From: JAAFJM01 sp964529175
GTDB taxonomy: Bacteria; Bacteroidota; Bacteroidia; UKL13-3
DNA: 64,000 bases
Direction of reading: 5' to 3'
NCBI GenBank assembly: GCA_964529175.1
Contig: CAZGVO010000003.1
Coordinates: forward strand, 124,001-188,000
Positions within the stretch are counted from its first letter, which is position 1. Every line of letters begins with the position of its first letter. Below, piece by piece: positions 26,979-35,880 of this stretch. Position numbers and translations under genes: made by a program. The notes beneath the pieces are model-generated. The model worked only from the letters and a program-made list of their open reading frames with translations. It had not been told where the DNA came from and did no database searches.

Positions 26979-27929
26979 CTAATTAAACAACGAATCTACA
27001 AATTCAACTTTATTGAAAACTTGTAAATCGTCTATTCCCTCGCCCACACCAATATATTTTACTGGAATTTTAAATTGATCGGCAATACCAATTACCACAC
27101 CACCTTTTGCTGTTCCGTCTAACTTCGTCAATGCCAATGCATTAACTTCGGTTGCAGCAGTAAATTGTTTGGCTTGTTCAAAAGCGTTTTGACCCGTACT
27201 TGCATCCAAAACCAATAATACTTCGTGTGGAGTTCCTTCTTGTACTTTGCTCATTACACGTTTAATTTTTGAAAGTTCATCCATTAAACCAATTTTGTTA
27301 TGCAAACGTCCTGCTGTATCTATAATACAAACATCGGCATCATTGTCTTTGGCATATTGCACCGCATCAAAAGCTACAGAAGCTGGGTCGGTATTCATTC
27401 CGTGGCTCACCACATGAACACCATTTCTGGTTCCCCAAATTTTTAATTGTTCTACAGCCGCAGCTCTAAAAGTATCGCCCGCACCTAAAACTACCTTCTT
27501 GCCAGCTTTTTTAAACTGATTAGCTAGCTTACCAATGGTAGTGGTTTTACCTACACCATTTACTCCAACTACCATAATTACATACGGTTTTTGTCCTGGT
27601 AAATTTTCAAAACTGCTTAAATTTTCGTTTTTATTTTCATCTAACAATAAAGCAATTTCTTGCTTTAACATAGCATTTAACTCAGAAGTGCCAACGTATT
27701 TATCTTTAGCTACGCGAGCTTGTAATCGCTCAATAATTTTCAAAGTGGTATGAATTCCCACATCTGAGCTAACCAAAATTTCTTCTAGTTGGTCTAAAAA
27801 ATCATCATCAACCGATGACTTACCAGCAATGGCTTTGCTAATTTTATCAAATAAACTCGTCTTGGTTTTTTCTAAACCTTGATCAAGCTTTTCTTTTTTT
27901 TCTTTACTGAAAAAGTTGAAAATTCCCAT
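26979..27929 (-). CDS. ftsY: Signal recognition particle receptor FtsY
   Basis: 316 residues, the short form without a long acidic N-terminal domain, as in other Bacteroidetes. NG domain motifs are all present: GVNGVGKTTTIGKLA (G1), DTFRAAAVEQLK, DTAGRLHNK (G3), TKLDGTAKGG (G4) and YIGVGEGIDDL. It receives SRP-bound ribosomes at the cytoplasmic membrane. It is part of the leftward set rpmB, rpmG, DUF4295, ftsY, rimO, although a hairpin lies between DUF4295 and ftsY. Confidence 0.97.
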   Translation of the reverse strand: MGIFNFFSKEKKEKLDQGLEKTKTSLFDKISKAIAGKSSVDDDFLDQLEEILVSSDVGIHTTLKIIERLQARVAKDKYVGTSELNAMLKQEIALLLDENKNENLSSFENLPGQKPYVIMVVGVNGVGKTTTIGKLANQFKKAGKKVVLGAGDTFRAAAVEQLKIWGTRNGVHVVSHGMNTDPASVAFDAVQYAKDNDADVCIIDTAGRLHNKIGLMDELSKIKRVMSKVQEGTPHEVLLVLDASTGQNAFEQAKQFTAATEVNALALTKLDGTAKGGVVIGIADQFKIPVKYIGVGEGIDDLQVFNKVEFVDSLFN

Positions 27930-28010
27930 GGTAATTTATTTTGATAGTACTATTTATTTGACTTTGAAAACAAATAATACTTGGGGTAAAATCTAATTTT
28001 CAAAAACACA

Positions 28011-28042
28011 AAAAGCATTCTGAATAACTTCAGAATGCTTTT
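28011..28042 (-). terminator. Intrinsic terminator after the DUF4295 gene
   Basis: Perfect 13 bp stem aaaagcattctga / tcagaatgctttt, 6 nt loop, with a T-run when read leftward; 25 bp beyond the DUF4295 stop, so ftsY is probably transcribed separately or by read-through. Confidence 0.8.
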
Positions 28043-28066
28043 CATTATATTAATTAAAAAATGAAA

Positions 28067-28216
28067 TTATGCTTTAAAGGCAGCCTTAACATTTTCGTTA
28101 GGTACAATTTCAGTTTTAAAAGAGTAAGCTCCTTTTTTGTTTTTTACTGCACGGTAAACTTTAGCGTAATCTTTGCCAGATCCTGTTTTTAACGTTGCAA
28201 CTACTTTCTTTGCCAT
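28067..28216 (-). CDS. DUF4295 small basic protein
   Basis: 49 residues, MAKKVVATLKTGSGKDYAKV and onward to the end NVKAAFKA. Highly basic. It sits directly after rpmG in the order rpmB-rpmG-DUF4295, which is conserved in Bacteroidetes and suggests a ribosome-associated role. That role is inferred only from context and charge. The start is unambiguous, since the sequence begins at the gene boundary 30 bp after the rpmG stop. Confidence 0.85.
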   Translation of the reverse strand: MAKKVVATLKTGSGKDYAKVYRAVKNKKGAYSFKTEIVPNENVKAAFKA

Positions 28217-28246
28217 AGTTTAAATTCCTTTATATTTAAGGGTTAA

Positions 28247-28429
28247 TTACTTAATTTCTTTGTGTACAGTTTTACGTTTTAAAATTGGATTGTATTTTTT
28301 CAATTCTAAACGCTCAGTTGTATTTTTTTTGTTTTTAGTTGTGATATAACGGCTAGTTCCTGGCATGCCTGAGTTTTTATGTTCAGTACATTCCATTATC
28401 ACTTGAATTCTGTTACCTTTTTTTGCCAT
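28247..28429 (-). CDS. rpmG: 50S ribosomal protein L33
   Basis: 60 residues with the L33 signature (SRYITTKNKKNTTERLELKKYNP, then LKRKTVHKEIK). Only one cysteine (Cys14) remains of the zinc-binding pairs, so this is the zinc-independent C-minus form. It is in an operon with rpmB 17 bp upstream and DUF4295 downstream. Confidence 0.96.
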   Translation of the reverse strand: MAKKGNRIQVIMECTEHKNSGMPGTSRYITTKNKKNTTERLELKKYNPILKRKTVHKEIK

Positions 28430-28446
28430 TGCTTGAATCTCCTAAA

Positions 28447-28677
28447 TTAAATTTTGCCGTTTTTAACAAAATCGTTTAACACTTTCGAAATTCCTTTTTT
28501 AGAAATAGTTTTAATGGCTTTTGTGCTTACACGCAAAGTAATCCATTGACCTTCTTCAGGAATATAAAATTTTTTATCTTGTAAATTTGGATAAAAACGT
28601 CTTTTGGTTTTTGTATTCGAATGCGAAACGTTATTACCTTTCAATGCTTTTTTACCAGTTAAATCACAAACTCTCAT
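28447..28677 (-). CDS. rpmB: 50S ribosomal protein L28
   Basis: 76 residues with MRVCDLTGKKALKGNNVSHS and WITLRVSTKAIKTISKKG, the two conserved blocks of L28. First gene of the leftward ribosomal-protein operon, preceded by a well-formed promoter. Confidence 0.97.
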   Translation of the reverse strand: MRVCDLTGKKALKGNNVSHSNTKTKRRFYPNLQDKKFYIPEEGQWITLRVSTKAIKTISKKGISKVLNDFVKNGKI

Positions 28678-28701
28678 CGCTTTTTTCTTTTATAAGGGCT
28701 G

Positions 28702-28731
28702 CAAATATCTGATTTTTATTTTTAAATACAA
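28702..28731 (-). promoter_or_regulatory. Promoter of rpmB-rpmG-DUF4295
   Basis: On the minus strand TTG (28731-28729), 19 bp spacer, GATATTTG (28709-28702), then CAGCCC. This fits the Bacteroidetes TTG-N19-TAnnTTTG pattern except for G in place of T at the first base of the second box. The box is about 25 nt upstream of the rpmB ATG. Confidence 0.65.
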
Positions 28732-28876
28732 GCATTAGTGAAAAAAAACTTTAAAAAAGTTTTTATCACCCACATTTGCACAGAATTTTTAGCCATGGTT
28801 GAACTGCAATAGTACAAAAACTATAAATATTATCATACTTTAAAATTTACAATTTCATTTTTTATACTTTCGCACT

Positions 28877-29530
28877 ATGATTAAATGGTGGAAAATAGCC
28901 GGTTTTATTTTAGTACTCTATTCTATTATACAGGGTTTATTTGGTGCAGTTCCTAATTTACCCATTTTAGAAAACAGTATTCGTAATTTGTATTTCCATG
29001 TGCCTATGTGGTTTACCATGATAAGTTTGTTATTGTTTTCGTTTATCAAATCAATTCAAACACTTAATAATAAAAACACCGTAAATTTAAATTACGATTC
29101 AGAGGCTGAGGTTTTTGCTTACACTGGAATGTTTTTTGGAATAGCTGGATTATGCACCGGAATGATTTGGGCTAAAAACACTTGGGGCGCTTATTGGACC
29201 AACGACCCTAAATTAAACGCAGCTGCAGTAGCCATGCTTTTATATGCTGCCTATTTTGTATTACGCAGCAGCATTGTAGATGAAGAAAAACGCGCACGCA
29301 TTTCGGCTGTATTCAATATTTTTTGTTTCCCTATTTATGTAGTTTTGGTATTTATTTTACCTCGTTTAACAGACTCATTGCACCCTGGAAATGGTGGAAA
29401 CCCAGGTTTTAACTCTTACGATCTAGATAGTCGCCTACGTATGGTATTTTACCCTGCCGTTATGGGTTGGATTTTAATTGGATTTTGGATAGCCGATATT
29501 GGCAAAAGAACTAAAAAATTAAGTAACTAA
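28877..29530 (+). CDS. ccmC: Cytochrome c maturation protein CcmC / CcsA-like heme handling protein
   Basis: 217 residues, about six membrane helices. The Trp-rich WWD-type segment WAKNTWGAYWTNDPKLNA lies in the third outer loop region, flanked by candidate heme-ligand histidines (YFHVPMWF early, SLHPGNGG late). CcmC passes heme to CcmE at the periplasmic face. A ccmD-like gene and ccmE follow, with gaps of 2 bp and 4 bp, so this is a ccmCDE operon. A TACTTTCG box ends 4 nt before the ATG. Confidence 0.88.
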   Translation: MIKWWKIAGFILVLYSIIQGLFGAVPNLPILENSIRNLYFHVPMWFTMISLLLFSFIKSIQTLNNKNTVNLNYDSEAEVFAYTGMFFGIAGLCTGMIWAKNTWGAYWTNDPKLNAAAVAMLLYAAYFVLRSSIVDEEKRARISAVFNIFCFPIYVVLVFILPRLTDSLHPGNGGNPGFNSYDLDSRLRMVFYPAVMGWILIGFWIADIGKRTKKLSN

Positions 29531-29532
29531 AC

Positions 29533-29709
29533 ATGAATTTTATAACAAATCAAGCTAAAATAGATGCCAGCCAAATGACTGATTTATTTGGAAATGGCAA
29601 AATGGATGTAGTAGTAACAGTTATTGCTATTATATTTACCTTACTTTGCGGTTACCTAATAATGATGGATTTACGCTTACGTAAGTTAGAAAACAAAGAC
29701 AAAAAATAA
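29533..29709 (+). CDS. ccmD: CcmD-like small membrane protein
   Basis: 58 residues: a short polar N-terminus, one membrane helix (VVVTVIAIIFTLLCGYLIM) and a basic tail (RLRKLENKDKK). Size, topology and position between ccmC and ccmE match CcmD, which helps release heme-loaded CcmE from CcmC. Sequence similarity to known CcmD is low, as is normal for so short a protein, so the call rests on context. Confidence 0.65.
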   Translation: MNFITNQAKIDASQMTDLFGNGKMDVVVTVIAIIFTLLCGYLIMMDLRLRKLENKDKK

Positions 29710-29713
29710 GAAA

Positions 29714-30097
29714 ATGAAAAAATCGAGTATCATAATTATAGTGTTAATAGCTATTGCTATTGGCGCTATTATAAGCACCACCAGCGATGCAAGTAGCTAC
29801 GAAAACTTTTCGGTAGCAGCCGAAAACCCAGGAAAAGAATTTCATGTGGTAGGAACTTTAAACCGCCAAAAAGAAAAATATTTTGACCCTAAAAAAGACG
29901 CCAATTACTTTAGTTTCTACTTAATTGACGAAAAAGGACAAGAGCAAAAAGTAGTTTACCATGCGCCAGAACCAGCTGATTTTGAGAGAAGTGAAAAAAT
30001 AGTAATTATTGGAAAAATGGAAACTGACCATTTTGAAGCGAGTAAAATTTTACTGAAATGCCCTAGTAAATATACCGACAATCAAGTAAAATCATAA
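29714..30097 (+). CDS. ccmE: Cytochrome c maturation heme chaperone CcmE, Cys variant
   Basis: 127 residues: an N-terminal membrane anchor (about residues 5-20) and an OB-fold domain with EFHVVGTL, VVYHAPEPADFERSEKIVIIGKM and HFEASKILLKCPSKY. In the classical protein the last motif is HxxxY and the His binds heme covalently; here it is Cys116-x-x-x-Tyr120. CcmE carries heme from CcmC to the CcmF ligation complex. No ccmF follows; a terminator does. Other Bacteroidetes proteins I remember also have KCPSKY, so this is probably a normal lineage form. Confidence 0.88.
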   Translation: MKKSSIIIIVLIAIAIGAIISTTSDASSYENFSVAAENPGKEFHVVGTLNRQKEKYFDPKKDANYFSFYLIDEKGQEQKVVYHAPEPADFERSEKIVIIGKMETDHFEASKILLKCPSKYTDNQVKS

Positions 30098-30103
30098 CAA
30101 AAC

Positions 30104-30130
30104 AAAAAAGAGGCTCAAGGCCTCTTTTTT
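30104..30130 (+). terminator. Intrinsic terminator after ccmE
   Basis: Perfect 11 bp stem aaaaaagaggc / gcctctttttt with a 5 nt loop, 7 bp beyond the ccmE stop and before a convergent gene, so possibly bidirectional. Confidence 0.88.
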
Positions 30131-30160
30131 GTTTATAACTAATAATTTATCCTTATCTAT

Positions 30161-30820
30161 CTATTTAAAGTTAAGTGTCCATATTTCATCATCAAAAGTA
30201 TCAAAGCGTACTACTCCCTTTTTTCTATCTATATAAAAAACTTTAATCTTATCATCCAAACTATACTTTTTTGCGAAAAAGTCAATTTTAAAAACATCAT
30301 AATAAGTTTTATTACCAATTACAAATGTGTCAATCTTAGAAAATATAGTATCTAAATTATAGACTTCACGGTTATCTTTTTGAGTGGAGAAATTTATTAT
30401 ATTGTTATTCCTAGTTAATAAAACTTCTGATTTACATTCATAATAATTAGAAAAATAACTATATAAATTGGCATCACCTATAACAAATTTATCTTCATCC
30501 CAATGTCGAAATATTAAAATATTGAAATTATAATTATATATTGAACTAGTATAACTAACAAAGTGCTCCTGTCCTTTATAAACTTTACAATCGCCTGACC
30601 CAAACCCGATAAATCTAAATCTAGGTAATAATCTGTAACTCAAATTCCTTCCTTTGTTTGAACTTGCGGTTAAAGTGGTATCTATTGGTAAGCCTTTTAA
30701 CCAATTAATGTTACTGTCTCGTAAAGGAATATCAATATCTTGTGGAGGCCAACTACACTCCTTTTCTGTACATCCAAATAAAACAATAAATATTAATAAG
30801 ATAATTATTTTTTCAACCAT
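30161..30820 (-). CDS. Hypothetical lipoprotein
   Basis: 219 residues with a lipoprotein signal (IIILLIFIVLFGC, Cys17). The mature part starts CTEKECSWPPQDIDIPLRDS and ends with a strand pattern (KVFYIDRKKGVVRFDTFDDEIWTLNF) like the reporter end of small Bacteroidetes lipoproteins. No family recognised. Its start overlaps the 3' end of the interrupted lipoprotein gene upstream by 16 bp. Confidence 0.6.
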   Translation of the reverse strand: MVEKIIILLIFIVLFGCTEKECSWPPQDIDIPLRDSNINWLKGLPIDTTLTASSNKGRNLSYRLLPRFRFIGFGSGDCKVYKGQEHFVSYTSSIYNYNFNILIFRHWDEDKFVIGDANLYSYFSNYYECKSEVLLTRNNNIINFSTQKDNREVYNLDTIFSKIDTFVIGNKTYYDVFKIDFFAKKYSLDDKIKVFYIDRKKGVVRFDTFDDEIWTLNFK

Positions 30821-31515
30821 AATTCGTTGTTAGTTAAGTAATATCCTATAAGACCTTGCTCATATGAAAAGTAGTAACCTTTTGTTTCAACTACTGTTGT
30901 GTCAGCTTTTGTATTTATCAACTCAAACACATTTTTAAACTCTTTATTCCTTAATATTTTAGGGAAGTGAAATTTTTGAGAAGTGCTGCTAAATAAAGTA
31001 TCTTTGTTAATATAAAAATAATTACCTCCCCAGTAATTTGGTTTAGTATCTTTAAAATAAAGTCCTTCAAATTTATTTGTTAATACAAAGGAGTCACTTG
31101 TTACACTATCCCATTTTAAAGTTAAATACCTTTCAAAAGTGTAAATATTTCCATCACCTTTAGGTTCGTATTCCATTTTTTCGCCTTTTGCCCAACAAAA
31201 ATCTTCAGAATCAATACGCCCTACACAAAGCTGTTTCTCTCCTTTTGTATAAATTCTTACAGTTTATTTGTCATTGTAGTAGTATCCACTTTGTAAATAA
31301 TCAAGCTGAAAACCTTTGTCATTGATAAAGGAAACTAAACTTCCTGTATAATCATATATCAGCCAATGATTATTACTATCATTTAATTTTACATCTCCAT
31401 AAAATTTTCCAGATTTGATTAGTACGTCTTTTTCTGTGCCATCACAAGAAGTGAAATCTTGTTTAGAACAAGAGTGTAACATTAAAATAAGAATTGTAAT
31501 TATAATATTTTCCAT
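30805..31515 (-). pseudogene. Lipoprotein gene interrupted by an in-frame TAA
   Basis: Reading leftward from the ATG at 31515 gives a lipoprotein (MENIIITILILMLHSC, Cys16) that stops at TAA 31264-31266 after 83 residues. Exactly the same frame continues without another stop for 153 codons to 30805, including the intervening stretch TVRIYTKGEKQLCVGRIDSE and a downstream Met at 31176. The joined product would be about 236 codons, similar to the neighbouring lipoprotein. The simplest view is one gene split by a nonsense change. Alternatives are two genes, stop read-through or a sequence error. No motif identifies a function. Confidence 0.6.
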
Positions 31516-31589
31516 AAATCACTAATCAATTTATAATAAAATAGTAAAATCCCTAATTTTCAATAAATTTAATAAAATTTGAATCAATT

Positions 31590-32105
31590 TTATTCTACAA
31601 ATAATGAATACTTTTCATGATTAATTTTTGGAGGTAACTTATAATTAATGGTAGCACCTAAAGTAAAACAAGTTAATGAAGTAATACCATAGACAGCAAT
31701 TTTATAATGTTCATATACACTAATACTACTTCTCATCCTATAAAAAACTATACCATTATTCATAAGTAAACCAGATGCAATAACTAAACTAGCAGCAATA
31801 GTTTGATACAAGAAATGTTTTTTGTTTATAAACTGAATAAATTTGATATTTGAATAAATACATTTAATTTCATTCGAATCAGAAGTTGTTGTTTTAAAAT
31901 AAAATGTATCACCATGAATACCTTCCAAAACTAACTTTTTGGAAGGTTTATTATTAATTTTACAACTAACTATTCTTGGCAAATAATATGCTTGCCCATA
32001 TTGCATTTCTTTATTGCCCTTTATTTTCTCTAAAAAAATAATTCTTTGTTGAGCAAAACAATTATTGAAAATAAACAACGACAAAAACAATAATAATGAT
32101 TTCAT
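31590..32105 (-). CDS. Small exported protein with C-terminal membrane pair ('DTLYF' family, member A)
   Basis: 171 residues from ATG 32105, chosen because it begins a signal peptide (MKSLLLFLSLFIFNNCFAQ); an earlier in-frame Met at 32144 overlaps the upstream gene. After the signal comes a beta-rich segment with HGDTFYFK and SNIKFIQFI, then two membrane helices (about residues 110-155) and a terminal strand (KYSLFVE). The same layout is seen in the gene directly upstream (4 bp gap) and in the pair at 48.2-49.3 kb. Function unknown. Confidence 0.6.
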   Translation of the reverse strand: MKSLLLFLSLFIFNNCFAQQRIIFLEKIKGNKEMQYGQAYYLPRIVSCKINNKPSKKLVLEGIHGDTFYFKTTTSDSNEIKCIYSNIKFIQFINKKHFLYQTIAASLVIASGLLMNNGIVFYRMRSSISVYEHYKIAVYGITSLTCFTLGATINYKLPPKINHEKYSLFVE

Positions 32106-32109
32106 AAAA

Positions 32110-32631
32110 CTAGCGCACTTGTATTCCATAAAACTTCCAATCATCCAAACTAACTTTGTACAAATATTTTATGATCAAATAAGTTTCAGTTAATAAAAAA
32201 GCTGCAGTGAAAGGGGAACCAAGTAATGCTAGAGTAATGAAGGTATTATCACCTGGACCAGATGATAAGTTTTCTTGATAATAAATTGCAAAGGAAGTAG
32301 CACCAACCAAAATAATTGTTCCAAATGAAGCTATTCCTAAATCTAATGTTAGTTTATTCATTTCACTATTGAAGTTATTAATTTTTTTAATTGAAGATAA
32401 GCTAAAACAATTTTTATTATTTCGCAATTTACAATATAAACTATCGCCCTGAATGGAGTCAATTACAATGATTTTTTTTGTACCATCTTTAAATTTACAC
32501 ATAGCTTTTATAGGTAATTTATAAGCCTCTATTTTTCCATTTTTCAAGTTTTCAAAAACAAGCAGATTTTGAGTGTTACCCTTAAAAAGAACAATTGAAA
32601 ATATAATTATGAAAATTAGTTTAAGCATCAA
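32110..32631 (-). CDS. Small exported protein with C-terminal membrane pair ('DTLYF' family, member B)
   Basis: 173 residues: signal peptide (MMLKLIFIIIFSIVLFKGNTQ), a segment LLVFENLKNGKIEAYKLPIK, then IQGDSLYCKL and LSSIKKINN, two membrane helices (about 95-115 and 128-150) and a short C-terminal strand (WKFYGIQV). It is clearly built like member A downstream (4 bp gap). No named family recognised. Confidence 0.6.
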   Translation of the reverse strand: MMLKLIFIIIFSIVLFKGNTQNLLVFENLKNGKIEAYKLPIKAMCKFKDGTKKIIVIDSIQGDSLYCKLRNNKNCFSLSSIKKINNFNSEMNKLTLDLGIASFGTIILVGATSFAIYYQENLSSGPGDNTFITLALLGSPFTAAFLLTETYLIIKYLYKVSLDDWKFYGIQVR

Positions 32632-32718
32632 TCAAATATAATTTAGTATTGAACAAAATCAAAAAGTTGCTACAGATTATTTAGAAAGCATAGTTTTAAA
32701 TTCGTAAACAGCATAATT

Positions 32719-33303
32719 TCATTTCATAAACTCAATCAATGGCGTTTTAGAAACATATACTTCTCCATTTGTTTGTTTATAAATGATTGTAAATTGATGT
32801 TTTAAAGATACTGTAGGTTTTGTGTTTAATTTTAACCTTAAATAAAACAGTGCAGGATTGGGTTTTGATTGCGTGTATTCATTCAAATTTACTTGGCTAC
32901 CAAAATTGGTTATTACTGTAAAATATTTTGAAATACTTTCATTAATACTTATTGAACTATCGAATAAATAAGAACTAAAAATTTGAATATTATCTATTTT
33001 TTCAGTTGAACCATAACTACCATCCATTGCACATTTACAAGCATAGGCGCTAGTAAATAATAAATTCGAAAAATCAAATTTTTGTTTACATTCAGTGTAG
33101 TATGTTTTGCTAAATGTTAAATCTATATAATATTCTTCTAAATTAACTTTTGAAGTAGAGTCTAGTGGAATTGTTTGGCCAATTTTTAATGGTGAAGCAG
33201 TAACCCCATTTACATCGAAATATTTTTTTACTTCATCACAATTACAACAACTGTATATGTTTAGGGCGATGGTAACTGTAAAAATCCAAAATACTTTTTT
33301 CAT
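32719..33303 (-). CDS. Hypothetical Cys-rich lipoprotein
   Basis: 194 residues with a lipoprotein signal (FTVTIALNIYSC, Cys19) followed by CNCDEVKKYF. Further cysteines occur in YTECKQKF and AYACKCAMDGSYGS, so disulfides are likely. The C-terminal half looks like a beta sandwich (FYLRLKLNTKPTVSLKHQFTIIYKQ). No family assigned. First gene of the leftward run of small exported proteins that ends at 30161. Confidence 0.6.
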   Translation of the reverse strand: MKKVFWIFTVTIALNIYSCCNCDEVKKYFDVNGVTASPLKIGQTIPLDSTSKVNLEEYYIDLTFSKTYYTECKQKFDFSNLLFTSAYACKCAMDGSYGSTEKIDNIQIFSSYLFDSSISINESISKYFTVITNFGSQVNLNEYTQSKPNPALFYLRLKLNTKPTVSLKHQFTIIYKQTNGEVYVSKTPLIEFMK

Positions 33304-33387
33304 ATTTATTTATCAAAACAATCTAAACTATTTCAATTATAATAAATAAATCAGTTTTCATTTCATTATTCTTGCAAAAATTTAAAA

Positions 33388-35874
33388 TTGAACTTCAATC
33401 CATACCAATATAATTTACCCGTAGCCGATATTATAAATGAGGTAAAAAATCATTTAGCCAATAACAATACTTTAATAGTAAATGCGCCTCCTGGAGCAGG
33501 AAAAAGTACGCTTTTACCGTTAACGTTAATTGAAGAAACTTGGTTAGCTGGCAAAAAAATTATTATGCTCGAACCTCGAAGGTTGGCGGCTAAAAGTATA
33601 GCTAGCCGCATGGCTGAACTTTGGGGCGATAAAGTGGGTGAAACCATTGGTTACCGCATTAGGTTTGAAAACAGAATTAGTGCACAAACAAAAATTGAAG
33701 TAGTAACAGAAGGTATTTTAACCCGCATGTTGCATACAGATAATGCCCTAGAAAATGTGGGCTTGGTTATTTTTGATGAGTTTCATGAACGTAGTTTGTT
33801 TGCCGATGTAGCCTTGGCTTTGTGCCGAGAAGCGCAGCAAATTTTAAGACCTGACTTGCGCATTATGGTAATGTCGGCTACGTTAAATATGCCTCAGTTA
33901 ACTGCTTTGTTAAACTGCCCTGTGGCTGTAAGTGAAGGAAAACAATATCCTGTTGAAATAAAATATGTAGGCGAGCAAGATCCGTTTTTGTTGCCCGAAA
34001 CCACATCTCAAACCATTATAAAAGCAGTAAATGAAAACCCAGGAGATGTTTTAGTTTTTTTACCTGGCGAAGGAGAAATACGCAAATGTGCGGAGTTACT
34101 AAAAAATAAATTGCCTGAATTTGCCATTCATCCGCTATACGGGCAATTGCCACAACGTGAGCAATACGCAGCCATTATGCCTAATAAAAATGGCAAACGA
34201 AAAGTAGTTTTGGCAACTTCCATAGCCGAGACAAGTTTAACCATTGAAGGAGTTAAAATTGTAATTGATACTGGCTTTGCCCGTGTTTCTAAATTCGACC
34301 CTAAATCAGGTTTATCTCGTTTAGAAACAGTTTCCATTACCAAAGATTCAGCCGACCAACGAGCAGGCCGAGCAGGAAGGTTAAGCTCAGGTGTTTGCTA
34401 CCGTATGTGGACCAGAGCCACTCACGAACGATTGACTGAACACAGAACCCCAGAGATTATGGAAGCTGATTTAGCCGCATTGGTTTTAGATATGGCAAAA
34501 TGGGGAATTGGCAATATTGAAAACTTAACTTGGCTAACTCCTCCACCTAAAGCTGCTGTATTGCAAGCCGAAGAAGTATTGACCAATTTAAATGCTTTAG
34601 ATATAAATAAACGCATTACTGAACATGGAAAAGAAGTTCACCAATTGCCTTGCCATCCGCGCATTGCACACATGCTTTTAAAAGCCAAACAAGATGATGC
34701 CATAGCTTTAGCTACCGACATTGCAGCCATTTTAGAAGAACGTGATCCATTGCCAAAAGACAGTGGAATTGATATAAACCTCCGCATTGAAGCATTGCGC
34801 AGAGGTAGAAAAAACAATAGTTTAGGAAATAGATTTAGTCGAATTGAAAAAGTTGCTGAATCATACCGAAAAATGCTGAATCAAGAAGTAGAAAATACTC
34901 CAGTTGATGATTTTGATACTGGATTACTTTTGGCTTACACTTATCCGGAACGCATTGCTTTTGCAAGACCTGGCAATAATGCACAATTTCAATTAGCCAA
35001 TGGAAAAATAGCTACCGCAGGGCATAGAGATAATTTAGCAAACGAACCTTGGCTTGCCGTGGCGCATATTGATACACGAGATGGTTTGGGTAAAATATTT
35101 ATGGCATCGCCATTGAATCCAAAGGATTTGTTACCAATGGTAAAAGAGCGTGAAGTGATAACTTGGGATACCCGCAAAGGCGGACTAATTGCCACAAAAG
35201 ATTTACGCATTGGAAGCATTGTTTTACAATCAAAACCATTACATGCACCTAGTACCGAACATTTGGTTAACGCCATTTGTAACGCCATTAAAACTGAAGG
35301 AGAAACTTTGTTAAACTTCGATGAAAATTTTGTTCAATTACAGAACAGAATATTGAGTTTACGCAAATGGAATGGAAACGAATGGCCTGATGTAACTACC
35401 AATAACTTATTACAAACCAATAACGAATGGTTAGCCCCTTATTTAAACCAAGTAAAAAAGCCTGAAGATTTAAAGAAGATAAATATAGCCGAAGCGCTGA
35501 AAAACCATTTGAGTTGGGAGTTGCAACAAGCCCTAGACAGCCTTGCACCAAGTAAAATAAATGTTCCTAGTGGCTCAAACATAACTATTGAATATTTAGC
35601 AAATGGGGATAGTCCTATTCTATCTGTTCGCTTACAAGAAGTGTTTGGTATGGCCGATACACCCACTGTTAATAATGGAAAAATAAAGTTGGTAATGCAT
35701 TTGCTTTCGCCAGGATTTAAGCCGGTGCAAGTAACTTCCGACTTAAAAAGTTTTTGGAACAACACCTATTTTGAGGTAAAAAAAGAATTGAAACGCAGGC
35801 ATCCAAAACATGCTTGGCCTGATGATCCGTGGACTGAAAAAGCAGTGGCTAAAGGTGGGGTGAGCAGGTTTTAA
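33388..35874 (+). CDS. hrpB: ATP-dependent helicase HrpB
   Basis: 828 residues, full length for HrpB. Motifs in order: Walker A NAPPGAGKST (32-41), VTEGILTRML, FDEFHERS (DExH box), MSATLN, VLATSIAETSLTIEGV and QRAGRAGR, then the HA2 and HrpB C-terminal domains ending KHAWPDDPW. HrpB is a DEAH-type helicase with no firmly known substrate. The start is TTG at 33388; a TATTCTTG box lies 15 nt upstream. Confidence 0.93.
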   Translation: MNFNPYQYNLPVADIINEVKNHLANNNTLIVNAPPGAGKSTLLPLTLIEETWLAGKKIIMLEPRRLAAKSIASRMAELWGDKVGETIGYRIRFENRISAQTKIEVVTEGILTRMLHTDNALENVGLVIFDEFHERSLFADVALALCREAQQILRPDLRIMVMSATLNMPQLTALLNCPVAVSEGKQYPVEIKYVGEQDPFLLPETTSQTIIKAVNENPGDVLVFLPGEGEIRKCAELLKNKLPEFAIHPLYGQLPQREQYAAIMPNKNGKRKVVLATSIAETSLTIEGVKIVIDTGFARVSKFDPKSGLSRLETVSITKDSADQRAGRAGRLSSGVCYRMWTRATHERLTEHRTPEIMEADLAALVLDMAKWGIGNIENLTWLTPPPKAAVLQAEEVLTNLNALDINKRITEHGKEVHQLPCHPRIAHMLLKAKQDDAIALATDIAAILEERDPLPKDSGIDINLRIEALRRGRKNNSLGNRFSRIEKVAESYRKMLNQEVENTPVDDFDTGLLLAYTYPERIAFARPGNNAQFQLANGKIATAGHRDNLANEPWLAVAHIDTRDGLGKIFMASPLNPKDLLPMVKEREVITWDTRKGGLIATKDLRIGSIVLQSKPLHAPSTEHLVNAICNAIKTEGETLLNFDENFVQLQNRILSLRKWNGNEWPDVTTNNLLQTNNEWLAPYLNQVKKPEDLKKINIAEALKNHLSWELQQALDSLAPSKINVPSGSNITIEYLANGDSPILSVRLQEVFGMADTPTVNNGKIKLVMHLLSPGFKPVQVTSDLKSFWNNTYFEVKKELKRRHPKHAWPDDPWTEKAVAKGGVSRF

Positions 35875-35880
35875 ATTTTA

